The translations under genes were made by a program, and so were the position numbers. DNA of 64,000 nt from Microthyrium microscopicum (lineage: Eukaryota > Ascomycota > Dothideomycetes > Microthyriales > Microthyriaceae). The DNA lies in contig MU004234.1 in the NCBI GenBank assembly GCA_010405405.1, positions 1,755,563 to 1,819,562 on the forward strand, read 5' to 3'. A model generated the notes under the pieces. The model did no database searches, was not told the DNA's origin, and saw only the letters and a program-made list of their open reading frames with translations. Shown here in pieces: positions 12,452-22,473 of this stretch. How positions within the stretch are numbered: the first letter of the stretch is position 1; the number at the start of each line of letters is the position of its first letter.

Positions 12452-13314
12452 AAATGTTCCGGTCTGTTATGTTGTCAGACGCGTCCAGCAATAATACTGA
12501 CGTTGAAGATTTGCTTGGGTGAGAAGAACCTAATGACAGTGCTTCCTGGAGAAGTCAAAGTTAGGCAAGCTCGCTCATGGATCTTGATTTGGGTGTAGTG
12601 GCGGAGGTAGGTGTTAGGTTATGTCTGTTCCTCAATGCATTATTTCTCGACTTATATCCGGGAATTTGAAGGTTCCGTTTGTCCATTGGGCTTGCGATTT
12701 GCAAGCCGCTGCAACAATCAGTCCTCCGTCTAGTCTACCAACTTGATTACTAGTAGTAGATCAAGCATTTTGGGCACTGTTCTGTCGTGATCGTCTGATA
12801 AAGTCGACTTCGGCATCAAAATCCGCGTTTTTTTGAGAAGAGAAGGGGCGACAACACCATGACGTAAAACAAAGGTTTGGTGGAGGAATGCGGAATGATT
12901 TCCGCGCATGCTGGAATCAAAATATGAATGATGAGTCCAGTCAACTTGTAAACCAAACCCCCAACAAGTTTTGAAGATACTGATTTCTTTTGCAGCAAAT
13001 TCCGTTATGGAAAGGAAGTTGGGGTGGGGACCATTTCGGTCGTGCTACGGTAAGTTGTACTATCAATTCCTTGATGCCCTCTTTCATAAAGCAAGTAAGT
13101 CTTTAGATCTCGTAAGATTATGAGAGCGACTTGTATCGAGTTGAAAATAAATAAATGCACATATATGAGTATCTCGAAAGATTCTCTGCACCATACGCCA
13201 AAATGTAATAAGAGCGGAGGCGGAAGCTTCTAGCGCTTGAGTCAAAGGGTTCAAGCCTCCAAGATATCTCCAACTACATCTGGAAGAGCTCCTTTGTCTT
13301 CACTCTCTCAAGTC
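12452..13314. promoter_or_regulatory. Shared upstream region of two divergent transporter genes
   Basis: These 863 bp separate the starts of the DHA1 exporter (-) and the Na+/H+ antiporter (+). The stretch is moderately AT-rich without coding signals, so both promoters must lie here. I recognise no specific operator. Confidence 0.5.
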
Positions 13315-15063
13315 ATGCCATCGCTTCCATATAACGAACCTGATATAACCACCCTTCTATCCCAGTCGTCGTTCTTATTGCTACTGAATCTGGTCGATTT
13401 TCTACTGAACTATGCACTCTACTGCGGTCTCCTCGGGCAGGTCCTCCTGGGTATCGCTTTCGGCAAACCAGGCGGCAACTTCCTAAATGAATCTACCCAG
13501 CAGGCCATAGTGCAACTCGGTTACATCGGTCTCATACTTCTCATATATGAAGGCGGCCTTTCAGTATGCATGAGATCCGTCTGGGCCAATCTTGGCCTCT
13601 CCACTGGCGTCGCATTGACTGGAATCGCGGCTCCGATAGCCTTATCCTTTGTACTTCAGCCGTTGCTTAATGCAACTCCGCTTCAAGCTTTCGCTGCAGG
13701 AGCATCATTATGTTCAACAAGTCTGGGGACAACATTTGCGGTACTCAATGCAACTGGATTGGCCAAGACTCGACTCGCTTCGGTTCTCAGTACTGCAGCT
13801 ATGATGGACGATGTCGTTGGGCTTGTCATGGTCCAGATCATCTCCAACTTGGGGTCGTCATCTGGGCCACTAGATCCCGCAGTGGTTGTCCGTCCTATTG
13901 CTGTATCAGTCGGATTTGTCATCCTAGTACCATTAGTTTGTCACTACGCCATCCGGCCAATCCGCCGTTCTGTGGGCGATAAGAGCTTGGTGGATAAGAT
14001 TCGCAAGCTCTTTGCGACCTCAAGAGCAAGATTCGTTCTTCACTCGGTCTTTCTGTTTGGGATGACGGCCGCAGCAGGCCACAGTGGAACGTCGGTTTTA
14101 TTTACTGCTTATTTATCTGGTGCTGTGATCAATTGGTGGGACACTGAGTCCACTCCTCGGCCGTCTAGCAGCATTGTCTCTCCCGAAGCTATAGATAACA
14201 CTGATATGGTGGCCAAGGTAGATCAAACGGCACAAATGCAAGAAGACCAAATAATTAGAGATGCCTCCAAGCCGGAAGACACCAAAGAGGAATCTCCTCA
14301 TCGTCACAAAGCGGCCGTGAGTGCAATTGCACCTAAAAAGGAAGTCCCCATCTACTGTGATGAACTGTCAGGGCAAAAAATCTACGCCGTCTACTTCTAT
14401 GCACCGGTGGAAAGAATATTCAAGCCTTTTTTCTTTGCCAGTATTGGCTTTTCTATTCCCATATCAAGCCTCTTTGAGGGCTCCCTGATCTGGCGTGGCA
14501 TTGTTTACACGGTTTTGATGGTCTTAGCGAAGCTTCTCTGCGGAGTATGGCTCCTTCGATATAGTTTCTTGTCGAGGCTAGGTAGTCGCATTGTGTTCGG
14601 GTTTGCGCGAATAAGAAAAACTCTGACTGGCTATCATCTCTGGTGGAAACCTTCCCAAACAAAGGAAGTTCACAACCCAACTGAGCACACATGTTCGAAG
14701 GCCGATACTGCTGGCTCAAACCCAATGCCTAGTTCGCAGTCACCTCCGAAGCCTGCCAATTTCAAAGTCGAAGCTCCCGTGTCCTTATACCCGGGCGCCA
14801 TGCTCGGCTTTGCAATGGTTGCACGCGGTGAGATTGGCTTTTTGATCTCCTCCATTGCTGAATCGAAAGGTGTCTGGAAGACAGCCGGAAGCCAAAACGG
14901 TCAGCAGAATTCCGACATCTTCATCACTGTCACCTGGGCAATATTTCTTTGTACTTTTATCGGGCCCGTTGCCGTAGGCCTGATAGTGCGACGTGTCAGG
15001 AGATTGGAACGGACTGCTACATCTGGAGGCAGAGCTGCTTTGGGTTCATGGGGACTGCAGTGA
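13315..15063 (+). CDS. CPA2-type Na+(K+)/H+ antiporter
   Basis: This is a membrane cation/proton exchanger of the CPA2 (KefB/NapA-like) family that balances Na+ or K+ and pH. It is a single exon of 582 residues. I start at the ATG at 13315 because MPSLPYNEPDITTLL matches the conserved beginning of this fungal family; an upstream frame opens only with TTG. Hydrophobic segments fill residues 15-235. The hallmark acidic pair MMDDVVGLVM puts Asp165 and Asp166 in the ion-binding helix. A hydrophilic loop at about 280-345 is charged, and a second one at about 450-495 precedes the final helices (LGFAMVARGEIGFLISSIAE). The protein has no long soluble tail. The neighbouring divergent exporter shares the promoter region. 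Ion preference cannot be read from sequence. Confidence 0.9.
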   Translation: MPSLPYNEPDITTLLSQSSFLLLLNLVDFLLNYALYCGLLGQVLLGIAFGKPGGNFLNESTQQAIVQLGYIGLILLIYEGGLSVCMRSVWANLGLSTGVALTGIAAPIALSFVLQPLLNATPLQAFAAGASLCSTSLGTTFAVLNATGLAKTRLASVLSTAAMMDDVVGLVMVQIISNLGSSSGPLDPAVVVRPIAVSVGFVILVPLVCHYAIRPIRRSVGDKSLVDKIRKLFATSRARFVLHSVFLFGMTAAAGHSGTSVLFTAYLSGAVINWWDTESTPRPSSSIVSPEAIDNTDMVAKVDQTAQMQEDQIIRDASKPEDTKEESPHRHKAAVSAIAPKKEVPIYCDELSGQKIYAVYFYAPVERIFKPFFFASIGFSIPISSLFEGSLIWRGIVYTVLMVLAKLLCGVWLLRYSFLSRLGSRIVFGFARIRKTLTGYHLWWKPSQTKEVHNPTEHTCSKADTAGSNPMPSSQSPPKPANFKVEAPVSLYPGAMLGFAMVARGEIGFLISSIAESKGVWKTAGSQNGQQNSDIFITVTWAIFLCTFIGPVAVGLIVRRVRRLERTATSGGRAALGSWGLQ

Positions 15064-15291
15064 ATAGGTCTCGTCACTGGGAAGTATCACCATCGACGTT
15101 CCAAGACTGGCCGCAATAGAGGTGGAAGGAGCTGGAGAAAAGATGCTTTACGGTCAGGATTGATATTTGCAACAGTTTTAAGATATGGAATTGGTAATGA
15201 TTCTAGCATCTAAATTGCACTCATCCAAAAATACGACACCGAAATACCGGATAACAATGGGACAAAGTCAAGAAATCACAGCCGCTTCGAT

Positions 15292-17202
15292 CTAGCAATT
15301 TCCGTCTTGTCTAAGCATTTGCCCAACAACTATCAAGCCACCTATTGCAGGTGCAGCCATGCAAGCAATCGCGACCAGTATACCACTGAGAGTGACAAAT
15401 GCTTCTCGAAGAGTGTTCGTGTTTCGGGGATTATCCCAAGCGCTTTGCACAGTGTCCCGTATCCAGTCCATGACCATGGCTTCGAAGTGGTCACTGAGAG
15501 GAGCCAAGACAACGCCGGTCACGAACCAGCTCATCGTCCATCCGCGTTGAGCTCTCGTGCTTTGACGGTTTTTGAACCAGGATGACAGCTTGCCTTTGAG
15601 AAGTATGCAGCACAGAGCCAAAAGTAGAGTTACCACAATTTGAATTGTCCATCGGGGCCCTTTGCCTGGGAGTGATGTCTGACCTTTCTTGTAATCTCTT
15701 TTGGCTGGGTCATTCTCAATCGCGCTGCTGGTATATCCTCTTTTATCCTTGGGCGGAACTACAACATACTCGGCAATCACCTGCTTTCGGGCAAAGGGCG
15801 TACAGGCTGGAACATGAATCCACCTTCTTGGCGGTTTGTCATGCTCGTGTATCTTAGGGTTTGCGCTAAAAGAGCAGCATTCAATCGGTTGCAGGTCTCC
15901 TCGCTTGATCTGATCCTCGCCGGTGGAGGCAGTAGCTTTGAGCTCTCCGTGAGAAGCAGAGCTTTCTAACTGACTGAACGTGTAAGTCATTGACTCGTGA
16001 TGGGGCTTGACATCGTTTTGATCCAATTCGCCTACCACATCTCCGAAAATACCGCCACGCTCTTTGGCTTCGTCCATAATATCGGAGCGTACGAGGAATA
16101 ATGCGTCATAGTTTGGGGTAACACATTGTGCTACACAATTCAGAGCCGACATGAGGATATATGGAATGACGGTCAAGGCGCAAGTAGCATATCCATGAAT
16201 CGCAGTATATTTTCCCCGAGCGGCCATCAATGAATAGGCACCATAGGAGACCTGTATCAAGGCAATCACTGCTTTCGAAAGCCCGAACGAATTGGCAATG
16301 ACTCTGCTTGGTTGGTAGTGTGGGGATGGTTCCGTGAGAGATTTGAGATCTTGGTTCTCAGGAGGGTTTACTGTCGCATCAGCAGGGACACAGGCCAGTC
16401 GATAGCCCTTCGGTATAGCCAGAGCGCCGTGGACCTTTCGATATCGAGGGTAGATACGACTGGATATGACCACTGGTAGGACCTCCTCCATCCAGTTGGG
16501 AGACCAAACACTCATCAATACGTGTTGGTGTTGACCTCTCGCTTCTGTCAGCGTATGTTGGTTCTCGTTGAGCGGGGATGAGCTTGTTGCCGGCGAGGTC
16601 GTGGCTGTTGCGGAAGCGGCCAGCGAGGAATTTCCCGGCGAAGAGTTGACTAATCCAGAACTTGGTGTAGGGGACGTGGATGTTGATGGAACATGGGATT
16701 CGTCTTGAGCTTGAGCAGTTGTTACCGTTTCTGTATCAGTCGTTGTTCGGCAGTGACCTATACTCTCACCGGCGTGAGGAATCCATGTTTTTGATCGAAC
16801 AATCATACAAAGAGCGCCGGATCGTAAAGCAATTTGCAGCTCATCTGTTTGCTGCCACGCACCCCTTCTGATCAAAGCTGTGAGTGCGCGTATCATCCCA
16901 GATGTTGGCAGAAACAAGGCTAACGCCATGGCAAAAAAGGTTGACTTCTTATTCTCTCCAGGCATTGGTCTAACAGTCGCGCAATGTGCAAAATAGTTCG
17001 CCAAAAAGAAAACAGCGATTTTCATGATTCCAACTGTTTCACAATAAGGAGTGGAGCCGTCAGGGCTGGTGATAGTGGAATTGCCATGGTTCGTGTCGGA
17101 GAAGATTGAGATACTCTTGTCTAGCGTATTGAGCGGAAGCGCGGCAGTCAGGTTAGAACATGCCAAAAGGGCCAAGAGGAGCAGTGGTGTGAGAGGTGAC
17201 AT
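15292..17202 (-). CDS. Conserved fungal multispan membrane protein, unknown function
   Basis: An intronless 636-residue frame that I do not assign to a named family. Residues 1-21 look like a secretion signal (MSPLTPLLLLALLACSNLTA). Next come N-glycosylation sites (NGNSTI-like), a Cys-containing segment PYCETVGIM, and a first pair of hydrophobic helices (IAVFFLANYFAHCATV; FFAMALALFLPTSGMIRAL). A Ser/Thr-rich linker spans about 160-215. A soluble part with WMEEVLPVVISSRIYPRYRK leads to helices near 310-360, a charged loop (residues 380-510), and three C-terminal membrane spans ending GGLIVVGQML. The organisation suggests a secretory-pathway or plasma-membrane protein. It converges on the antiporter gene with only 228 bp between stops. 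Composition is like its neighbours, so it is likely a real gene. Confidence 0.7.
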   Translation of the reverse strand: MSPLTPLLLLALLACSNLTAALPLNTLDKSISIFSDTNHGNSTITSPDGSTPYCETVGIMKIAVFFLANYFAHCATVRPMPGENKKSTFFAMALALFLPTSGMIRALTALIRRGAWQQTDELQIALRSGALCMIVRSKTWIPHAGESIGHCRTTTDTETVTTAQAQDESHVPSTSTSPTPSSGLVNSSPGNSSLAASATATTSPATSSSPLNENQHTLTEARGQHQHVLMSVWSPNWMEEVLPVVISSRIYPRYRKVHGALAIPKGYRLACVPADATVNPPENQDLKSLTEPSPHYQPSRVIANSFGLSKAVIALIQVSYGAYSLMAARGKYTAIHGYATCALTVIPYILMSALNCVAQCVTPNYDALFLVRSDIMDEAKERGGIFGDVVGELDQNDVKPHHESMTYTFSQLESSASHGELKATASTGEDQIKRGDLQPIECCSFSANPKIHEHDKPPRRWIHVPACTPFARKQVIAEYVVVPPKDKRGYTSSAIENDPAKRDYKKGQTSLPGKGPRWTIQIVVTLLLALCCILLKGKLSSWFKNRQSTRAQRGWTMSWFVTGVVLAPLSDHFEAMVMDWIRDTVQSAWDNPRNTNTLREAFVTLSGILVAIACMAAPAIGGLIVVGQMLRQDGNC

Positions 17203-18079
17203 TCTTGAGACCTAGAGGTGACATCGAAAGACGAAAGGGTGCTGGATATAGGGTGAATGTTCCCGTAGAGTCAATAAGTCGGATCTGTAGTTGAGATGAA
17301 GAAGTCAGTGGCTTGGAAAATTGTGAACCTTTCGATATCTTTGTTTCAAGGTGTACTAGAGTGTTCTTTTAAGATGCTACTCTATACCCGGGCAGCGTGA
17401 GCTACCTTTGAGTATTCGAGACACATTGCTAGATCTGTTGCATGAGTACAATGGCATCAGTTACTCTAATGTATGATTGCTCGCCTGCAACATCGCAAAC
17501 TGCATATGGAACTCGAGCGGATACTGGCAGATGTCTTCCATTAGCAGTTTGGCAATATGAAGAGAAAATAGATCACGATTCGTAGAAAGCTTTTCAAGAA
17601 CGGAAATTACAGCTTCGCTGAGACAATACAACAATGTCTTATCTGCAGCAAAGTCTCAACAGCGTGGTCATGCAACCACATACGCTACTACCTTTAAGAC
17701 AAAGAGGCTGGCTTATATTCTTTTACATCAATTGTTTCTGCATGCGAGGCCATTTTGCAATGTACATTGCCGGGACATCGAGCCAGAGACTTGCAACTCT
17801 TGAATGGCTGCATGTCTAAAGCTACGATTCCAAAACAGCAAGAACATTACACTTGAAGTCTCGCTATCAATTCCTGCAAAGTGTTAGCGTGAGGCATCAT
17901 CTAGCAACGAGAGAAACATATCCAGATATCTTCAAATTGGACATGACTAATCAGGCTAGCCGGTTACCCGATTCTGAAGATGACAAGAAAAGTTGATGCT
18001 CGTCCTTCATTCTTTCAACCATCACTGGCCAACATCCACCAAATACCTCTCAATAACTCTCATTTATTAGATAATTCCA
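17203..18079. other. Intergenic region
   Basis: This is the upstream flank of the membrane-protein gene and of the small membrane protein that follows. A 61-codon frame at 17634-17819 has no family resemblance, and I treat it as chance. Nothing else was recognised. Confidence 0.5.
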
Positions 18080-18480
18080 ATGTCTCTGTTACCAGCTACT
18101 ATTGTGAGCGGCCAGGGACTCTTTCTGCTTTACAGTGGCATCTACACTCTTTTCTTCCCCAAAAAAGCTTCAGCCACTGGGCCACTGGTTGGCACGCCAA
18201 TCGAAACAGTGCGCGTCCTAAGGTATGTCCTACAACAATCATCGCTAAGCGAATGGAGCCTGACAGACGTAGTGTGACGTCGCTATCGCTCGGGACGGTT
18301 TATCTTCTCGTTGTTAAACTAGGGGAGGCACGTTTGCGGGACTTTATGCTGGTATCAATTCCGGGACGCTTGTTAGCAGCTGTCGTTATGTGGCAGAACG
18401 GAGGAGGATGGACGAATGTAGGCACGTTCGAAGCGCTGAATGCAGTAGCCAATTTGCTGGGTTGGCTTTGGACAAGGTGA
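18080..18480 (+). CDS. Small two-exon integral membrane protein
   Basis: Two exons, 18080-18222 and 18273-18480, separated by a 50-bp intron (GTATGT...GTAG), give 116 residues. The protein begins MSLLPATIVSGQGLFLLYSG. It has a hydrophobic helix at about 5-25, the loop FFPKKASATGPLVGTPIETV, a second helix (SVTSLSLGTVYLLVVKLG), the motif RDFMLVSIPGRLLAAVVMW, and a last helix after GGGWTNVGTFEALN. Small membrane proteins with this pattern (a GQGLFLLYSG-like start, a central PGR-LAA segment and four predicted spans) are common hypothetical proteins in filamentous fungi, but I know no function. The splice joins the frame exactly, and hydrophobicity is continuous across it, which supports the model. 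Confidence 0.72.
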
Positions 18481-19237
18481 ACTGCTCAAGAAAGCAAAGA
18501 GCTTTGTAACTTCTAGGTCGAATAGATCTGATAATTTGAAATGATAGCAAGCTGTCTCTTGACCTTTTGACTGCTGAATCATAAGCGCGTTTTCGTGATG
18601 ATGAGGATTGAGGAGGAGCCGAGAAGCGTCATTGGACCTAGAAAGCCAATGGGTATCAAGCTTCAGTAACCCTCGAATCCAACTCAAGACCATCCGAGTG
18701 CTGGCTCGTTCAATTTTCTTGCCGTGGATCGCGTTAAAATATTTAAACAGAGAAGCATTTCTGAATACTGGGCCAGAGGAGGTATGGATGACTAAGCTTG
18801 GATTGCTCGAGGTTGGACCTGCTACTTTGAGGTAGCTAAAACCTCACGTGCCCTGTTAGTTTGTAGAAACCTGCAACAACATTTATCCGCTCTCTGCTCT
18901 ACATCGCGGAGCAAGATAATCCATTCCGATCCTGCACGTTCCCGGCAAGGCTGTCCATAAGGCTGAGGGCCTTTGCCTGCGAAGCCTCTGAAGTTTGAAT
19001 TCTGAGTAGGTCAACTAACACCGATGGTTTTGATGAATTTCAAAGGGTGAACTGTCATGGCTAACTTTTCCAATCAGCATCTACGCGGTGTTGTCACTCA
19101 TTACAGCATCCAGATTCCATCTATATTGCGTCGGTTTCACGATTCAACCGACTGTGCAATAGAAATCGTCCACCTGACCACTTAATTCAGCCTTTGGATT
19201 TGCAAGCGGGGTGAACAGCTCTGGAGCTCTTCTCATC
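18481..19237. other. Upstream region of the zinc-cluster regulator
   Basis: About 750 bp without coding signals. It should contain the promoter of the regulator starting at 19238. No operator was recognised. Confidence 0.5.
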
Positions 19238-22105
19238 ATGGCCGAACATCAATCCTATCCGTCACCTGGTGAGGGAGTATCTCGTCCTGAGCCTGGTCCT
19301 TTCTACGGGTCTGCCTCTGGACCAGCCGATACCTCTCAGGATGTGCCACAACTAGAACTCACCGATGCGGACAAGAACCAACACCAAGAACTTTTGGCGG
19401 GGTTAGAAGACCACATCAATCCCAATCTCCACCATAGCGGCGTTCAAGAAGGCAACCTTCTTGTCCAACACCATCCAGCTCAACACATTGCGCGCGAAGT
19501 GATGAACCTGGACCATAACGAACATGTGGCTCAGTATGCTACTATGAGTATGGACCATGCATCTGAATCCGATGGCCCAATGGGAATGGCAAAGCCACGG
19601 TCGAAGGTCTCGCGTGCTTGCGATGAATGTCGGCGGAAAAAGGTAAATTCGATCTATACTCTAATGTTTGTACAAGCTAATCCTGGTTTATAGATAAGAT
19701 GCGATGCCACTGCTGACAACGACGCAGCGGCATGTACTGCATGTAAAAAAGCCAGTATGATTTGCCAGTTTTCTCGGACGCCTCAGAAGCGCGGTCCGTC
19801 AAAAGGGTTCGTACACGGCGTTTGATAGTCACGACCTTTCTAATTTTGTTATAGGTATATCAAAGAGCTTGCTGATCGTGTATCATCGCTTGAAGGTGCC
19901 CTTAAATATGGTGGCACCGACTCCTTGTCGGGAACCCAAGAAGACAGCACATTCATCATTGAAAATGCTTTCAGTGCCATCAACGCCACAAACAAGCGAA
20001 CACATAGCATGTCGGAAGGCGTCAGCGATCACTATTCAGCTTCGGGACGGACTGGATTCCAACCCTTGGAAAATCCTAACCTCCACTTGGATGAGGGTCT
20101 CGCCAGTCTCTACTATCAGTCTATCCACCCATATCTTCCTTTCCTCCCACCAACAGTCCAATCTTTGCGCGATTTAGTCAACAGCGTCCAACAATCTTCT
20201 CGGAATGCTCTTGTTGCGGCCATGGAAGCTACCCTGCGCTCCGTTCAGTATAATGGCATCGTCGATAATTCTGGACCTACGCCAGCCAAGGCTGATGAGT
20301 TGTTGCGGCTGTCAATCTACAATGATCAAATTGGCCTTGCCCACTTGCAAGCACTGTTGTTCCTCGCTGTGGATGCTTCCAATCGTGGTGGTCAAATCTT
20401 AGAAGGTGGTCATGGACCTCGACCTCGGAACTTTCTAGCTCAGGCGTTTGAGGAAGCTCGAACTCTTGATTTATTCAATAACGTTGTCATTCAGCGCACG
20501 GACGAAGGGTCTTTGGCCCTTCCTCGATCCATCGCAGTCTGTATTAGCGTGCTTGATGCTTTCACATACGTTGCCAATCGAAAACCTGGTGCTAAGCCCA
20601 CACTTGGAGTACCGCCTACAACGCTGCCTGGCGATAAAGGACGAATCGAAAACAGATTGTATTGGCTTGGCCGTTAGTACTTCGAGCTCCATTTGCTTGA
20701 CTTACCCCTTGACTAACATATCATAGGTCTTGCTGCTCGACTTTCCGACCTTCTTGCCATAGAAATCGGTGATCGGGTTATTGGCTCCACAGAAGATAGT
20801 CGATTTCTCAATTCGAGAGTTTCGGCGGATTCGGATAATCACAAAAATCTGATGGTGATGAAACATGGCTTCATTCTACTCCTGGAAGAGTTCAAAGAGG
20901 TTTCTGGGATGGACAAAGATGCATTTCTGAGCATGGCATTTTGGTATGTCTGGGGTCATGTCGAACTCCACTTCTGGCCAGTGATGGAAGCCAAAAACCT
21001 TTTCTACCCTCTGCGTCGGATAATCGATCTCCTTAGCTCCCAGCAACAATCTGTAGTGACGCCATTCACTCACCATTTCACCGGCTTCACCGCTCATGTA
21101 CTCACCCAACTCTGCGACTTTTCCGATACTCGAGACACCGCGTCCAATCTTCTCGACTCCCTAGAGAGTACTCTGTCTCAACTGATCCCCCAGTCAGATA
21201 CAATATCCTACGATGCTGTCATTCGCGACGCCGTCTCCCGGAAGCGAGCTTCTTTACCCACCAACTCTAACACGGCCGCCAGCCCGATTTTGGGTCTGGA
21301 ACACCTCGCAAACGCTGCTGTGAATAGCACCTCTAGTGCAACTTCTGGTGCACAAGCCGAGACGAATGGCACTACAGAGTCCAAGGAGCCCGCTCGTCCC
21401 ACGCCTCCCATCAATGATAGTGGCATTGCTGCGGCAGCAGAGGCAGCGGCAAAGGCAGCTCAATTACATATGGGCAGCGCAAATAAGCTCAAGCCATTTG
21501 ACCCAGAGCAGATCAGTCAAGAAGGATATCTCTGGGCATTGCTGGGCTAGAAGTCTAGCTTGTTCACTGGTTATCCTAGTCCTGCTCCTACTCCAGCAAT
21601 CCACGAACCTCTGATCACCGATTTTTCTGCCCGCAATTCACAAACTGGTCCCAAAGCTCATCGTGTGTTATACGATCAGAGCGACATTAGCGTGACTAGC
21701 TATGTTGACGCGCTGAAAAGTGCCGCCAGCATGACGCCTCCCAATGCCTCTGGTCGACTCAGCAATTCTGCCACTGCTCATGCGCTGGCTAATCATCTAG
21801 ACATTGGCCATCGAGACTCTTTGCAAGAAATCATTCCCCAAACCAACATGAACTATCATCTCAGTCCCCCCACCCACCCATCCTCCCATCCTTCCCCCAA
21901 TACATCCTATCCCCAAACCCCCGAGATCATCGTCACAAACGATTCGAACAAACACTTGGAGTCTTCTAGCAATCACAATATGGAGCAACCAATTGGCGAA
22001 CACACGTCCTGGGATCCACATAACATTGATCCCAACTTGCTCGTTCCCGACGGATTTCTATCCACTGAAAATCAGGATCGGATGGTGGAGGATTACTTCA
22101 AGTAG
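19238..22105 (+). CDS. Rgt1-like Zn2Cys6 transcription factor with an in-frame TAG
   Basis: This is a nuclear regulator with exons 19238-19642, 19694-19806, 19855-20672 and 20727-22105. The zinc cluster is split by the first intron after CDECRRKK: Cys128, 131, 138, 149, 152 and 159 (spacing 2-6-10-2-6). The next segment FSRTPQKRGPSKGYIKELAD carries the KRGPSKGY motif seen in yeast Rgt1, the glucose-transport repressor; a coiled start SSLEGAL follows. A fungal-specific regulatory domain covers about residues 210-560 (LYYQSIHPYLPFLPP, GLAHLQALLFLAVDAS, NRLYWLGRLAARLSDLL). An amber codon at 21548-21550 ends the frame after 719 residues. The same frame then runs open for 184 more codons with protein-like content ending DPNLLVPDGF...MVEDYFK. 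I annotate through to 22105 because the tail looks like the gene's natural C-terminus. Sugar-related control is inferred from the motif only. Confidence 0.8.
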
Positions 22106-22473
22106 AGTTAATCTGGAGGTATACATTGGCGGTGGGGATGGTGCGGTACACTTGTTTGAGTATTGCGTTGGTTGAGCCTACATACTTGTATAATAGAGCA
22201 TTCAAAGTTGAGTACAGGCGTCGATACCCATGAATTTACAATAGTTTCAGAGTGATTGTCACATTGATATTGGTGAGATGGCATTTTTGTCACGAGCTGT
22301 GATCTTGGTACATTCTTTTGATTGCAGTACTAGAGTAGATTTCCCGTGCCGTAGACCTCTTTCGTGGTGAATCTTGAGGAGTCCCTCTTGCCACAGGTGA
22401 AGTAGAACGCCATTATTATTATATGATGCTGCATATTAACATTAAAGTGAGATATGATAGCCGACAGATAAAA
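22106..22473. other. Convergent intergenic region
   Basis: These 368 bp hold the 3' flanks of the regulator (+) and of the Rec114-like gene (-). No other feature was seen. Confidence 0.5.

Noticed and set aside
13225-13260. GGGTTCAAGCC segment resembling a tRNA T-arm
   Set aside because: No matching acceptor stem, D-arm or anticodon arm could be folded around it.
13237-13314. Upstream extension of the Na+/H+ antiporter
   Set aside because: It opens with TTG, not ATG, and the conserved family start MPSLPY begins at 13315.
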